Source: Chryseobacterium shigense (GTDB lineage: Bacteria; Bacteroidota; Bacteroidia; Flavobacteriales; Weeksellaceae). Taken from it: a stretch of DNA of 64,000 nucleotides. The notes beneath the pieces are model-generated. The model saw only the letters and a list, made by a program, of their open reading frames with translations, made no database searches and was not told where the DNA came from. Every line of letters starts with the position of its first letter. Position 1 is the first letter of the stretch. Both the position numbers and the translations under genes were made by a program. This document shows positions 23,687 to 32,015 of the stretch, in pieces. The DNA lies in contig NZ_FTNY01000002.1 in NCBI RefSeq assembly GCF_900156575.1, positions 186,001 to 250,000 of the forward strand. Direction: 5' to 3'.

Positions 23687-24793
23687 TTATAAAGGGTCGA
23701 ATTCGAAATTGGAAGCCCCTCTGTTTCCATTTTTGTCTTTCATGGCATTGAATCTCAGTTTAAAATAAAATCCTTCTGCATCTTTTAACACAAAGAAACG
23801 GTCTGAGTACACAAAAGGTTGTGGTATATCAGGCGTTCCGGTAGTGGTTCTCCATTTATCTCCAAGCGCACGCTGGTCATTAAAAATAAATTTAGACGGA
23901 TCTACATCGCTTAATTTGAATGCATTATAAGCCTGTTCAAGATTACCTCCGGCATTGATCTGATATACTCCAACGCCGTCTAAAGTATTGGTGATAATAA
24001 AATCAGCGTAGAAATAGCTTCCTGCACTCGTAGTCGGGGTCGAGAATACTTCGTTCGTAAACGTTGTAAATGCCAGATCCCATTTTTTCTTTTTCGGCTG
24101 TACCTTAGCAGGGGTTCCTGTTTTAAGGTTGAAATAGGTAAAATTATACTCGGTATCTTTTGGAATCATATATTCCTGATAAGTCGTTGCTGCTACATCA
24201 GCATACCGTATTTTATAACCGTTCAGGGCACGTAGAATCTGAATTTTCTTCCAGCCTCTTGCTGATCCGGATAAACTGACAGATCCCGCTCCAATACTGG
24301 TTGAAGGCGGAATATCTCTTCCTAAGTTGACCAGATAGATTGGATTTTCTGCATCGTTTTCTTTGATGGCATCAATTCCTGTGGTCTGGGTGAGGAAATT
24401 TCCAATTGGGTTGTCTACATACTGCATATTGGCCACACTGAATGTTCCAACCTGAGCTTCTGTTTTAAGCGTGGCAACATCCGATTCCTTAACGAGATTG
24501 ATATCTGTAATATTCGGAATTTTGGCAACGGTCATCGCTATAGATCCATTGATCACTACACGGAATGCATCGCCTGTATAAAAACCAAGATCCCAGCTGG
24601 TTCTGGTATTGGTGGCAGCATTCTGGTAATCACTTAAATCAATCCACACCTGATTAGGTTCTGTAGGTCCTCCTACGGCAACATCTACTATTGATCCTGT
24701 AAGGGGAGCCACCGGCACCGGGTCTTCATCAGCTGCAAGGCATGACTGCAAAGCAACAATAGATAGAAGGGATAGTATTTTTAAATATTTCAT
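23687..24793 (-). CDS. hmuY: HmuY-family heme-binding outer-membrane lipoprotein
   Basis: This 368-residue lipoprotein (lipobox LQSC) belongs to the HmuY family first described in Porphyromonas gingivalis, where HmuY captures heme at the surface and passes it to the TonB-dependent receptor HmuR. Repeated segments such as TRTSWDLGFYTGDAFRVVINGS and KKKKWDLAFTTFTNEVFSTP show the family's W-D-L-x-F repeat. The protein is about 1.7 times as long as P. gingivalis HmuY. It lies 16 bp downstream of the receptor gene. Confidence 0.9.
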   Translation of the reverse strand: MKYLKILSLLSIVALQSCLAADEDPVPVAPLTGSIVDVAVGGPTEPNQVWIDLSDYQNAATNTRTSWDLGFYTGDAFRVVINGSIAMTVAKIPNITDINLVKESDVATLKTEAQVGTFSVANMQYVDNPIGNFLTQTTGIDAIKENDAENPIYLVNLGRDIPPSTSIGAGSVSLSGSARGWKKIQILRALNGYKIRYADVAATTYQEYMIPKDTEYNFTYFNLKTGTPAKVQPKKKKWDLAFTTFTNEVFSTPTTSAGSYFYADFIITNTLDGVGVYQINAGGNLEQAYNAFKLSDVDPSKFIFNDQRALGDKWRTTTGTPDIPQPFVYSDRFFVLKDAEGFYFKLRFNAMKDKNGNRGASNFEFDPL

Positions 24794-24809
24794 AATGATA
24801 GCTTATGTT

Positions 24810-26924
24810 TTAAAATTGATAGATTAATCTTGCAAAATAGCTTCTTCCGTAATATAAATTAATACGGTCTGCGCCCGCAGTGTGAGCGGATCCCGCGCTT
24901 GCAGTAGAGTTCAAGCTGGTAACATCGAAGATATTTTTAACCCCAAGTGAAACTTCCATATGATCTTTCCAGAAAGGTTGGCTGACAATGAAGTCCATCA
25001 TATGAAAACCATCTGTTCTACCCAGTCTGAAGCCTTCCGTATCATTCTCCAGTACATAGTTTCTTCCAGGTCCTGTATATTTATAATACAATGAAAAGCC
25101 AGTCCCCGGATTTTTCAGTTTATAATTGGCTGATGCTCCGGCCTGGACAAGATATTGGAAATCTGTAGGAGAAGTGTGATCCAATTCATTCAATGATACT
25201 GAAGTGCCATTGACCGAACCTCTTAAAGAAAATGCGAACTGATCTTTTCTAAAATCTACATTAGCAGATAAAAGCATGTTTCTATAAGTATTGAGGTTCA
25301 TATATTTATAGGTCGAAGGTTTTTTCACCATCACCATTTCTATTCTGTCCTGTACGTCAAGATAGAGTGCATTAACGCCATACGCTATTTTCCAGTCGTT
25401 ACCAGCCGAAAAATTCTGATCCCAGAAAAGACCCGCTGAAAAACCTTTTTCCGGATTCAGATCAGGATTTCCCTGAAGGTCATGATTAATATTCACAAAG
25501 TAGGTAAACAGCTCGTCATAGGTAGGAAAACGGTTGGCCGTACCGACAACAGCTCTCAGATTTGAGTTCTCAGAGGTTTTAAGTCTTGCAGAAAGAGAAT
25601 AATTAAACTGATTATCAAACCTGTCACTTACCGAAAGTCTGGCTCCCGGTCTTAATGAGAATTGATCTGAAATATTCCATTCTCCTGAAATGAAAGTGGA
25701 GTAAGTAAAAATATTTCTTTTCACAGAATCGCCAAAAAACTGTCCTGCAATAAGGGCTGCCTGGCCGTTGGTATAATCTAATTCATAACCAAGCTGAAAA
25801 TCAAAAGTTTTATTGTTCAGAAAATTACTGAACATTCCTCTTGAATAGACGATATCGGTCTGGTAATAGGATCTTTTTTCATCCTTACTTGTAACGGACC
25901 TGTTAGGAATATCGTAGTTGTAATCAAAGTATTTTCTATCCTGGGTCTGATAAGAAAAGTCTCCCATATAGCGGATATCCCCTAAATTTGCCTGGATATT
26001 GAACTGATGAATCCACCTGTTGGTATTATATTCTCTATCCCTGCTCTGATACACAACCCCTCCCAAGCCGTCGTTCAGAGGAATTCTGCTCATTTCCGGA
26101 TTGTAAAAATTAAATTTCTCATTCAGATAAGAAAGCTTATAGTAGAATGAAGTTTTGTTTTTCGTATATCGTACCAATGCTGAAGCATCATACTGATCCT
26201 TCGGATTCCACTCGTAGCCTCTTTTTATTTCAGGATCTGTTCCGAAATATTTGTATCCTCTGCTATCGCCTTCATAGCCCATAAATTGATTATGGTTGAA
26301 ACTGATATTCGCAAACCAGTTGCTGTCTATATTATAATCTACATGAAGGTTCTGAATATGTCTTCCGTTTCCCTTTTTCTTAAGGTCGTAGTTATTTCTT
26401 ACGGTTTCTTCCTGAAGAGATGCTTTTACGGCAATCTTTTTTGCACTGGTTTTTCTTGTAATAATATTGATGACTCCGGCCACTGCTCCATTTCCGTATT
26501 CCACACCCATGCTTCCCTTAACAATCTCAATCCTTTCTACATTGTTCAGAGAGAGTTTGGTAAGGTCAATATTACTTCCCAATCCTGTATCTCCTACTAC
26601 CGGAATATTATCGATTAATATTTTCACATAATTTCCATCAAGCCCCATAATGTTAGCCGTAGAATTACCCGAACGGGTGTCTGGCGTAATCTGGATATTA
26701 AGACTTTGATTGAGAACATCTGCGACATTGGTAGCCGCCATATTTTTGATCTGTTGAGCATCGATGACGTCAACTTTATATATTGATTTGTTGATGGACT
26801 GCTGTGTATACTGTCCGGTAATGACAACTTCCTCTATTTTATTTTTATTAAGAGAATCTTTTTCTTGTGCGTTCATCCAAAAGGCAATGGATAATGATAG
26901 AACGGAAAGCACCTTCTTCTTCAT
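24810..26924 (-). CDS. hmuR: TonB-dependent heme receptor (HmuR-like)
   Basis: This 704-residue outer-membrane receptor has a signal peptide ending at MNAQ, a TonB-box-like EEVVITGQY, a plug domain (residues about 45-160, with GLDGNYVKILIDNIPVVGDTGLG and VERIEIVKGSMGVEYGNGAVAGVINIITRK) and a 22-strand-type barrel ending in the aromatic YFARLIYQF. Context with HmuY, HmuTUV and HmuS makes heme the likely ligand. It is the first gene of the minus-strand operon, and its promoter region carries a Fur-like half-palindrome. Confidence 0.92.
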   Translation of the reverse strand: MKKKVLSVLSLSIAFWMNAQEKDSLNKNKIEEVVITGQYTQQSINKSIYKVDVIDAQQIKNMAATNVADVLNQSLNIQITPDTRSGNSTANIMGLDGNYVKILIDNIPVVGDTGLGSNIDLTKLSLNNVERIEIVKGSMGVEYGNGAVAGVINIITRKTSAKKIAVKASLQEETVRNNYDLKKKGNGRHIQNLHVDYNIDSNWFANISFNHNQFMGYEGDSRGYKYFGTDPEIKRGYEWNPKDQYDASALVRYTKNKTSFYYKLSYLNEKFNFYNPEMSRIPLNDGLGGVVYQSRDREYNTNRWIHQFNIQANLGDIRYMGDFSYQTQDRKYFDYNYDIPNRSVTSKDEKRSYYQTDIVYSRGMFSNFLNNKTFDFQLGYELDYTNGQAALIAGQFFGDSVKRNIFTYSTFISGEWNISDQFSLRPGARLSVSDRFDNQFNYSLSARLKTSENSNLRAVVGTANRFPTYDELFTYFVNINHDLQGNPDLNPEKGFSAGLFWDQNFSAGNDWKIAYGVNALYLDVQDRIEMVMVKKPSTYKYMNLNTYRNMLLSANVDFRKDQFAFSLRGSVNGTSVSLNELDHTSPTDFQYLVQAGASANYKLKNPGTGFSLYYKYTGPGRNYVLENDTEGFRLGRTDGFHMMDFIVSQPFWKDHMEVSLGVKNIFDVTSLNSTASAGSAHTAGADRINLYYGRSYFARLIYQF

Positions 26925-26957
26925 AGAGTAAAAATTTTGGCAAATATAATGCTTTAT

Positions 26958-26972
26958 TTAGAATAGTTAAAA
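26958..26972 (-). promoter_or_regulatory. Fur-like box upstream of the heme receptor gene
   Basis: TTAGAAT-A-GTTAAAA has a perfect left half of the inferred TTAGAAT-N-ATTCTAA palindrome and a degenerate right half. On the minus strand it lies just upstream of a -7 element, TATATTTG, about 20 bp before the receptor ATG. It is adjacent to a better copy at 26989-27003, so the two divergent units may be co-regulated. Confidence 0.5.
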
Positions 26973-26981
26973 ATAAATACT

Positions 26982-27003
26982 TATTTTTGTAGAACAATTC
27001 TAA
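26982..27003 (+). promoter_or_regulatory. -7 element with Fur-like palindrome, T9SS gene promoter
   Basis: TATTTTTG (26982-26989) fits TAnnTTTG. It is followed directly by GTAGAAC-A-ATTCTAA (26989-27003), in which TAGAA and TTCTA form a perfect inverted repeat. The palindrome would cover the transcription start, as expected for a repressor site. Confidence 0.6.
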
Positions 27004-27017
27004 ATAAAAATAACGTT

Positions 27018-27836
27018 ATGAAATTAAAACTACTTTTAGGAACTTTGATGTTTACGGCTTTTACAGCGAATGCACAAGTAGCGACGCTTAATGAAAATTT
27101 CAACAACTTTACTACCGGAACCACTACTTTTCCTCAGGGAGGATGGTCTGCAGTGGTAGCTCCTATTACGGGCGCATTTCCACCGGCACCACCAAGAATG
27201 ATTGTAGCTGCTCTTGAAAATGATAATACGCAGAGATTTATCCAGTCTTATGCGTGTAATAACGCGACCACTCCGTCTTATCTTGTTACTCCTCTGATTG
27301 AGAATCTGACAGGAAACAAAGTTTTGACATTTACCGCTACCTTGGTATCTCCATCTCCAGGACCTGGAACGATTCAAATAGGATTAGCAACAAGCCCTAC
27401 CGATATGTCGACTTTTGTGGGGGTAGGAACTCCTATCAATGTAACGACAATTGGAGTTATTCAGAACTTAAGTGTTACTATTCCTTCGACTACAGGTTCT
27501 TATATTGTATTTAAATTCACGCCAACTGCTACACACGTCGCTATCCAAATTGATGACGTAGTCTATAAGCCAAGTACCTCATTGGCAGTCAATGATACTT
27601 CTGCCGTAAAAGAGAACTTTAAATTTGCTGTAAATTCTGACAATACTGCTTTAGAATTTATCACAAGAACAGAACCTAAAAACATTGAGGTTTATTCTGC
27701 AGCAGGACAAAAAGTAGCTGAAGGAAAATTAAAAGGACAGAAATTTGACATCAGCACTCTTCAGACAGGAGTTTACTATATACTTGTGGAAACCGCTGAA
27801 GGATCAGCAGTAAAATCCAAATTCATCAAAAAATAA
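27018..27836 (+). CDS. Secreted T9SS protein divergent to the heme receptor
   Basis: This 272-residue protein has a signal peptide ending TANAQ and a jelly-roll-type domain of the choice-of-anchor class (LNENFNNFTTGTTTFPQGGWSA ... SYLVTPLIENLTGNKVLTFTATL ... IQIDDVVYKP). A C-terminal type A T9SS sorting domain follows, from about residue 200 and ending VYYILVETAEGSAVKSKFIKK. It is therefore exported by the type IX system and probably surface-attached. The promoter has the same palindrome as the next gene, which suggests iron control. A ligand is not known. Confidence 0.82.
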   Translation: MKLKLLLGTLMFTAFTANAQVATLNENFNNFTTGTTTFPQGGWSAVVAPITGAFPPAPPRMIVAALENDNTQRFIQSYACNNATTPSYLVTPLIENLTGNKVLTFTATLVSPSPGPGTIQIGLATSPTDMSTFVGVGTPINVTTIGVIQNLSVTIPSTTGSYIVFKFTPTATHVAIQIDDVVYKPSTSLAVNDTSAVKENFKFAVNSDNTALEFITRTEPKNIEVYSAAGQKVAEGKLKGQKFDISTLQTGVYYILVETAEGSAVKSKFIKK

Positions 27837-27860
27837 GGGATATTAGATTGTACACCCCTT

Positions 27861-27898
27861 AAAAAAGCCGGCTGGAGATATTCCAGCCGGCTTTTTTT
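27861..27898 (+). terminator. Strong intrinsic terminator between the two T9SS genes
   Basis: A 16-bp stem (GCCGGCTGGA against TCCAGCCGGC, extended by A/T pairs) is followed by seven T residues. It makes the two T9SS genes separate transcription units. Confidence 0.93.
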
Positions 27899-27986
27899 GT
27901 ATCTGGACACGTTTATTTTTGCCATCAATAATAGAAAAACAAGACAAATGTCATGTTTTTATTTAGACTGATTAAAAATAATTATA

Positions 27987-28008
27987 TACTTTTGTAGAAT
28001 CATTCTAA
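27987..28008 (+). promoter_or_regulatory. -7 element with Fur-like palindrome, HmuY-like T9SS gene promoter
   Basis: TACTTTTG (27987-27994) is followed by GTAGAAT-C-ATTCTAA (27994-28008), the best copy of the 7-1-7 palindrome in the window. The flanking AAATAA also matches the copy at 26989-27003, in the same position relative to the -7 element. Confidence 0.65.
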
Positions 28009-28031
28009 ATAAGAATTTAAAAAAATCAGTT

Positions 28032-29321
28032 ATGAAAACAAAACTATTATTGGCTTCAGTTCTTGCTCTTTCTGTTCAACAGACTGTTTTAGCACAAACT
28101 GATGCATTAGGATACACGCAGGCAAATATGACGATGGGACCTTCCTACCAGAATCGTGTGTTTTTTAACCTGGCCAACGGTAATATGGTTTCTCAGCCAG
28201 CCAATACATGGGATGTTGCTTTTTACAGAAATTCCAACTTTGCATTTGGTTCAAGAGTGAATGATGCGATGAGTATTGAAGTATATACTGCTTCCACCAA
28301 CATGGCAGATTGGGATAATATCAACATCAGTAACATAGGAAGCTGGGGCGAGCCGCTCTATAACCCGGACCAGGCGACAGATATTAGCCAGGGAGCTTTT
28401 GAGCAAGGGCCTGTCACCCATCCTACGCTTCCTTCAACGGGTTGGGGAGTCTACAACAGCTTGAATCACCACATTGAAGGGAAAGCGATTTTTGTTTTGA
28501 AATATACCACCTCCAATACCTATGTAAAATTTGCTATTGAAGATGCTTTTGCCGGATATACTTTTAAATATTCAAAATGGAACGGAACAGCATGGGGCCC
28601 TACTGAAACCAGAACGCTTGCCAACGGTTCGGATGATGCGTACTTTAACTACTTCTCTTTTACTACAGGCGCAAAAGTTCCTGCTATGGAACCTTCTAAA
28701 AGTGGCTGGGATCTTATGTTTACCAAGTATTATACTTTCTATAATAACATGATGATGTATCCTCTTACCGGGGCTATTCAGGGACCCAGTGTAAAAGTAG
28801 CAAAAGTACAGCCTGAAACACAGGAAACAGCCACTTTTACCACTCCTGCCGACACCAATTTCTCATCAAATCTTACCACTATCGGTCATTCGTGGAAAGG
28901 GATTGGAAATGTTTACAACAATGTCGTGTATTACGTTAAAAAAGGGAATGACTATTACAGAATGTACTTCACAACCAACGGAGGCGCTACTACAGGAGAT
29001 ATGTATTTCAAATACAAAAAGATCACTGCCACTTTGGGAATTACAGAAGTAAGCAAAAAAGCTTCTTTCGGGATCTATCCTAACCCAACAACAGCGGACA
29101 AAAAGGTAACTGTTCTTTTTGATGTTAAAGAAAAAGCCAATAACAAAGGAAGTATAGAAGTCTATGATCTTACAGGAAAAAAAGTTTACACTGCAGAACT
29201 GACCAATCAGGCTGGTTTCTACAAGCAGGATCTTAACTTATCCCACCTTACGGCCGGAAATTATCTGGTAAAAATCACTTTTGGCGGCAGTACGGAAACC
29301 AAGAAACTTATCGTAAAATAA
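28032..29321 (+). CDS. T9SS-secreted HmuY-like protein
   Basis: This 429-residue protein has a signal peptide ending VLAQ and a HmuY-type domain: PANTWDVAFYRNSNFAFGSRVNDAMSIEVYTA and, further on, EPSKSGWDLMFTKYYTFYNN show the W-D-x-x-F repeat also seen in the lipoprotein HmuY of this locus. In place of a lipobox it carries a C-terminal type A sorting domain (FGIYPNPTTADKKVTV ... LTAGNYLVKITFGGSTETKKLIVK). It should thus be released or surface-attached through T9SS and act as a second heme collector. A Fur-like palindrome overlaps its promoter. Confidence 0.87.
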   Translation: MKTKLLLASVLALSVQQTVLAQTDALGYTQANMTMGPSYQNRVFFNLANGNMVSQPANTWDVAFYRNSNFAFGSRVNDAMSIEVYTASTNMADWDNINISNIGSWGEPLYNPDQATDISQGAFEQGPVTHPTLPSTGWGVYNSLNHHIEGKAIFVLKYTTSNTYVKFAIEDAFAGYTFKYSKWNGTAWGPTETRTLANGSDDAYFNYFSFTTGAKVPAMEPSKSGWDLMFTKYYTFYNNMMMYPLTGAIQGPSVKVAKVQPETQETATFTTPADTNFSSNLTTIGHSWKGIGNVYNNVVYYVKKGNDYYRMYFTTNGGATTGDMYFKYKKITATLGITEVSKKASFGIYPNPTTADKKVTVLFDVKEKANNKGSIEVYDLTGKKVYTAELTNQAGFYKQDLNLSHLTAGNYLVKITFGGSTETKKLIVK

Positions 29322-29356
29322 ACTCAAAATTTTAATACTTTCTATTTTTTCTAATC

Positions 29357-29394
29357 AAAAGGCGGTTTCAGAATTCTGAAACCGCCTTTTATTT
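29357..29394 (+). terminator. Intrinsic terminator after the HmuY-like T9SS gene
   Basis: AAAAGGCGGTTTCAG pairs with CTGAAACCGCCTTTT, followed by ATTTT. The stem is nearly perfect and palindromic. Confidence 0.88.
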
Positions 29395-29410
29395 TATATG
29401 ATATTTTTTA

Positions 29411-29504
29411 ATTCAACGATTGAACGATTAAAGAATGAAAAGAGGACAATTTTTGTAACTACTGCATCTTTAAATTTTTAAATGCTTAAATCTTTAAATC
29501 CTTA
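29411..29504. repeat. Two-arm octamer repeat element
   Basis: The left arm has 8-base units AACGATTG, AACGATTA, AAGAATGA (29415-29438). The right arm has five in-register units CATCTTTA, AATTTTTA, AATGCTTA, AATCTTTA, AATCCTTA (29465-29504). The arms are partly complementary (ATTAAAGAATG against CATCTTTAAAT). It fills the convergent gap between the T9SS gene and the monooxygenase gene. Confidence 0.6.
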
Positions 29505-29507
29505 ACA

Positions 29508-29798
29508 TTAGTAAATTTTAAACCCTTTATACACCTCTACGGAACTTTCCAGCATTTTAGCTGCATCTTTGCGGAAATCCAGTAGATGATCTTGTCCGTT
29601 ATGTCTGTTGTGGTGGTCAACACTTTCCCAAAGTTCAACCATGAAAAAAGTTCCTTTATTGTCTTTATCTTCGATCAGGTCGTACTGAAGGCATCCTTCT
29701 TCTTTTCTCGTTTCTTTGACAAGACTCTGAAATAATTCTACAGCGTCCATCAGATAGTTTTCATTAAACTTAAAAAGCGCGATTACATGTAAATTCAT
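29508..29798 (-). CDS. Antibiotic biosynthesis monooxygenase (ABM) domain protein
   Basis: This 96-residue single-domain protein has the ABM/YgiN layout: VIALFKFNENYLMDAVELFQSLVKETRKEEGCLQYDLIEDKDNKGTFFMVELWES, with the conserved E-x-G-C-x-x-Y and E-x-W motifs. Such dimeric ferredoxin-like proteins act as cofactor-free quinol monooxygenases or as heme-degrading enzymes of the IsdG type. The nearby heme locus makes the latter worth considering, but the IsdG catalytic residues cannot be confirmed by eye. Confidence 0.82.
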   Translation of the reverse strand: MNLHVIALFKFNENYLMDAVELFQSLVKETRKEEGCLQYDLIEDKDNKGTFFMVELWESVDHHNRHNGQDHLLDFRKDAAKMLESSVEVYKGFKIY

Positions 29799-29886
29799 TT
29801 TCTATTATTTAGTGGTGTAAATGTAAAATATTTTCGAAGCTAAAAATGTTTTTGAAGCTTTTATTTTTTCACAAATACCATCTATT

Positions 29887-30774
29887 TTAATTAAAAACTG
29901 ATTTATAAATAGTTATAGAACTCATGACAATAACCAGAATCCCAATAACGAGAAACATTTTTTTTACAGGAAGTTTTGCCGTAAGCATAGCCGAAAACGG
30001 AGCGGTGATGATCCCCCCAATCAAAAGACCAAGAATAATATTCCAATGCTGGATTCCCAACGTAAGAAAGAAAGTAACTGCGGCTGTTATGGTCAGTATG
30101 AATTTGGCTACGGTAGAACTGCCGACTGCAAATCTTGGGGTAAATGCATTTTTAATAAGGGTTCCGGTAACCAGTGGCCCCCAGCCTCCTCCGGCAAATG
30201 AATCTATGAATCCACCAATTAAACCCAGCCTAGTAAGATTGGTCTTTCCTTTCATGGCCCTGTTTTGTTTCTTTTTGAATGCGTTGGAAAGGATTTGAAT
30301 TCCCAGATAAAGGGTATAGAAAGCAATCAGTGTTTTCGTGATCTTCGAATAATACTCGCCCAGATAGGTAAGGCTTAGCGCTCCAATGACTGCTCCGATC
30401 ACGGCAGGAATGGCCAGTTTCTTAACCAGACTTTTACTTACATTTTTTAATTTAATATGACTCAGACTTCCGGCAGCCGTTGTAAAACTCTCTGCAGAAT
30501 GGATACTGGCACTGACGATATGAGGCGGAATATTCAGAAATAAAAGAGTGGTCGTACAAATCACACCATATCCCATTCCCATGGATCCGGCTACGATTTC
30601 TGCAAATACACCGACCAGGAGCATCCAGTAAAAAATGTAATGGTCTTTGGCTAAAATATTCAGAAGCTCGTCTATATAGCCCAGTTCGTACATGGATACC
30701 ACTGCAATCAGCACTATTGCGGCTGTAATAAAGAATACATTGAGTCTTATCTGGATTTTTCTTGAAATTATCAT
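29887..30774 (-). CDS. TSUP-family (TauE/SafE) transporter, probably of sulfur anions
   Basis: This 295-residue inner-membrane protein has about eight hydrophobic helices and two TSUP repeats (VGVFAEIVAGSMGMGYGVICTTTLL and LGLIGGFIDSFAGGGWGPLVTGTLI). TSUP proteins move sulfite, thiosulfate, sulfoacetate or sulfonates. The gene follows an Rrf2-type regulator on the same strand and has a conserved 29-bp operator in its upstream region. A 36-codon ORF ends two bases before its ATG. Confidence 0.88.
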   Translation of the reverse strand: MIISRKIQIRLNVFFITAAIVLIAVVSMYELGYIDELLNILAKDHYIFYWMLLVGVFAEIVAGSMGMGYGVICTTTLLFLNIPPHIVSASIHSAESFTTAAGSLSHIKLKNVSKSLVKKLAIPAVIGAVIGALSLTYLGEYYSKITKTLIAFYTLYLGIQILSNAFKKKQNRAMKGKTNLTRLGLIGGFIDSFAGGGWGPLVTGTLIKNAFTPRFAVGSSTVAKFILTITAAVTFFLTLGIQHWNIILGLLIGGIITAPFSAMLTAKLPVKKMFLVIGILVIVMSSITIYKSVFN

Positions 30775-30775
30775 A

Positions 30776-30886
30776 TTACAATATCATTACAGTCCTTTCG
30801 CTACAATTCCGGTTCATCGATAAAATATTTTCCTTTATCTCTTGGTCAGAACCTTTAAAAAAACCTTCAGGAGAAGAGCTTTTCAT
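30776..30886 (-). CDS. Possible small upstream ORF coupled to the TSUP gene, 36 aa
   Basis: An ATG at 30886 opens a 36-codon frame (MKSSSPEGFFKGSDQEIKEN... ending ...CSERTVMIL) whose TAA lies one base before the TSUP ATG. The spacing suggests translational coupling, and it lies between the operator and the TSUP gene. No family is recognised, and a chance ORF of this size is quite possible. Confidence 0.35.
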   Translation of the reverse strand: MKSSSPEGFFKGSDQEIKENILSMNRNCSERTVMIL

Positions 30887-30925
30887 GTGATTGTTTCATT
30901 GGGTGCAATGCAAATATCTGATAAA

Positions 30926-30954
30926 AATATTATCCTACCAAATGAGTAGACTAA
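30926..30954 (-). promoter_or_regulatory. 29-bp operator upstream of the TSUP gene
   Basis: On the minus strand TTAGTCTACTCATTTGGTAG is followed by GATAATATT. CTAC and GTAG form an inverted repeat around ATTT. A second copy, identical at 27 of 29 positions, lies at 40857-40885 before the cupin gene. The Rrf2 regulator encoded directly upstream is the obvious candidate to bind it. Confidence 0.7.
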
Positions 30955-30976
30955 TTATTCAAAAAAAAGGATCGGG

Positions 30977-31384
30977 TCAGTCGACCAGATCCATTAAAGT
31001 TTTACTCTCCAGAATATTCAGCGATGCATCCCGGACTTCTATCAGTACATCATGCAGCCCGCAATGGTCTTCATTGCAGTCATCGCATTTTTCATAGAAG
31101 TTTAAACTGACGCATGGAAGCATGGCAATGGGTCCGTTCACCAAACGGATAATTTTTGCAAGTTTCACATTTTCAGGATTTCCCCTCAGGAAGTATCCTC
31201 CTCCCTTTCCTTTTTTACTGTCAAGGATATCCGCTTTTTTTAATTCCAGCAGAATATTTTCTAAAAACTTTAAAGGGATTTTCTTATGTTCCGCAATTTC
31301 GGAAATAAGGACCGGGCCATCATTCCTTTTCTCTACAAGGTACGAAAGCGCTTTAAAAGCATATTGAGATTTTTTTGAAAGCAT
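30977..31384 (-). CDS. Rrf2-family transcriptional regulator
   Basis: This 135-residue regulator has the Rrf2 winged helix: MLSKKSQYAFKALSYLVE, VLISEIAEHKKIPLKFLENILLELKKADILDSKKGKGGGYFL. Four cysteines (Cys91, Cys100, Cys103, Cys108) lie in the region where IscR and NsrR hold an Fe-S cluster, so it probably senses iron-sulfur status, redox state or a sulfur signal. It lies upstream of the TSUP gene on the same strand, with a conserved operator between the two. Confidence 0.9.
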   Translation of the reverse strand: MLSKKSQYAFKALSYLVEKRNDGPVLISEIAEHKKIPLKFLENILLELKKADILDSKKGKGGGYFLRGNPENVKLAKIIRLVNGPIAMLPCVSLNFYEKCDDCNEDHCGLHDVLIEVRDASLNILESKTLMDLVD

Positions 31385-31526
31385 TATAGCAAAAATAAGA
31401 AAATACTTTGAATTAGATCAATGTAGTTTTAACGGCAAAGAAAGTAAAGAAATATAAACAATAAAATTCACAGGTATGGTACCTGCCTTTTTGTCCTTTT
31501 CCTATTAAATCCTTAAGTTTGTTCAC

Positions 31527-31955
31527 ATGTTCAGTAAACAAGAAGCACAGCAGTTAAAAAAGGAGTTTTGGACGGCATTTGGAAAGTCTTTTCCAAGAAA
31601 ATGGCTCCTGTATGATACCAAGATCAAGGATTTTTCATTTAAATTTAATGCCGATAATAAAAAGGCGGAAGTGTCATTGGATATAGAAATGAAGGATGAG
31701 ATTTTCCGGAATGCTTATTATGAAAAGATCTGGTCTCTGGAAGATATTCTACAGGAATTCATCGGAGATTTTCATAAAGATGAATATTTTACGCTGGACA
31801 ATGGAAAAGTGATCAGTAAAATCTGGATTGAAAAACATGATGTTTCTCTATTCAATAAAAATTCCTGGCAGGATATTTTTGAATTTTTCTGGGAGAAAAT
31901 GGATGGTTTTGAGCGTTTCTATTATGAATATGAAGATTTTATCAAGGACGTTTAA
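31527..31955 (+). CDS. DUF4268-domain protein
   Basis: This 142-residue cytoplasmic protein matches the DUF4268 family as I remember it: EEFWTAFGK-like KKEFWTAFGKSF, KDFSFKFNADNKKAEVSLDIE and an acidic C-terminal half rich in Phe, Tyr and Glu (WQDIFEFFWEKMDGFERFYYEYEDF). The function is unknown. DUF4268 also occurs at the end of some defence-type nucleases, but here it is stand-alone. It begins an accessory stretch with pseudogenes. Confidence 0.72.
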   Translation: MFSKQEAQQLKKEFWTAFGKSFPRKWLLYDTKIKDFSFKFNADNKKAEVSLDIEMKDEIFRNAYYEKIWSLEDILQEFIGDFHKDEYFTLDNGKVISKIWIEKHDVSLFNKNSWQDIFEFFWEKMDGFERFYYEYEDFIKDV

Positions 31956-32015
31956 TTCATTTTTACCTTTGCATGATCACTGAAAATTAGAAGGTATTTC
32001 AAATGTTTTTAAGGT

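Noticed and set aside
26286-26618. 110-codon plus-strand ORF inside the TonB receptor gene
   Set aside because: It is antisense to a well-supported receptor gene and has no domain or signal of its own.
31471-31485. CAGGTA-TGG-TACCTG hairpin before the DUF4268 gene
   Set aside because: The stem is only six base pairs, followed by a short T stretch; too weak to call a terminator or operator without conservation data.
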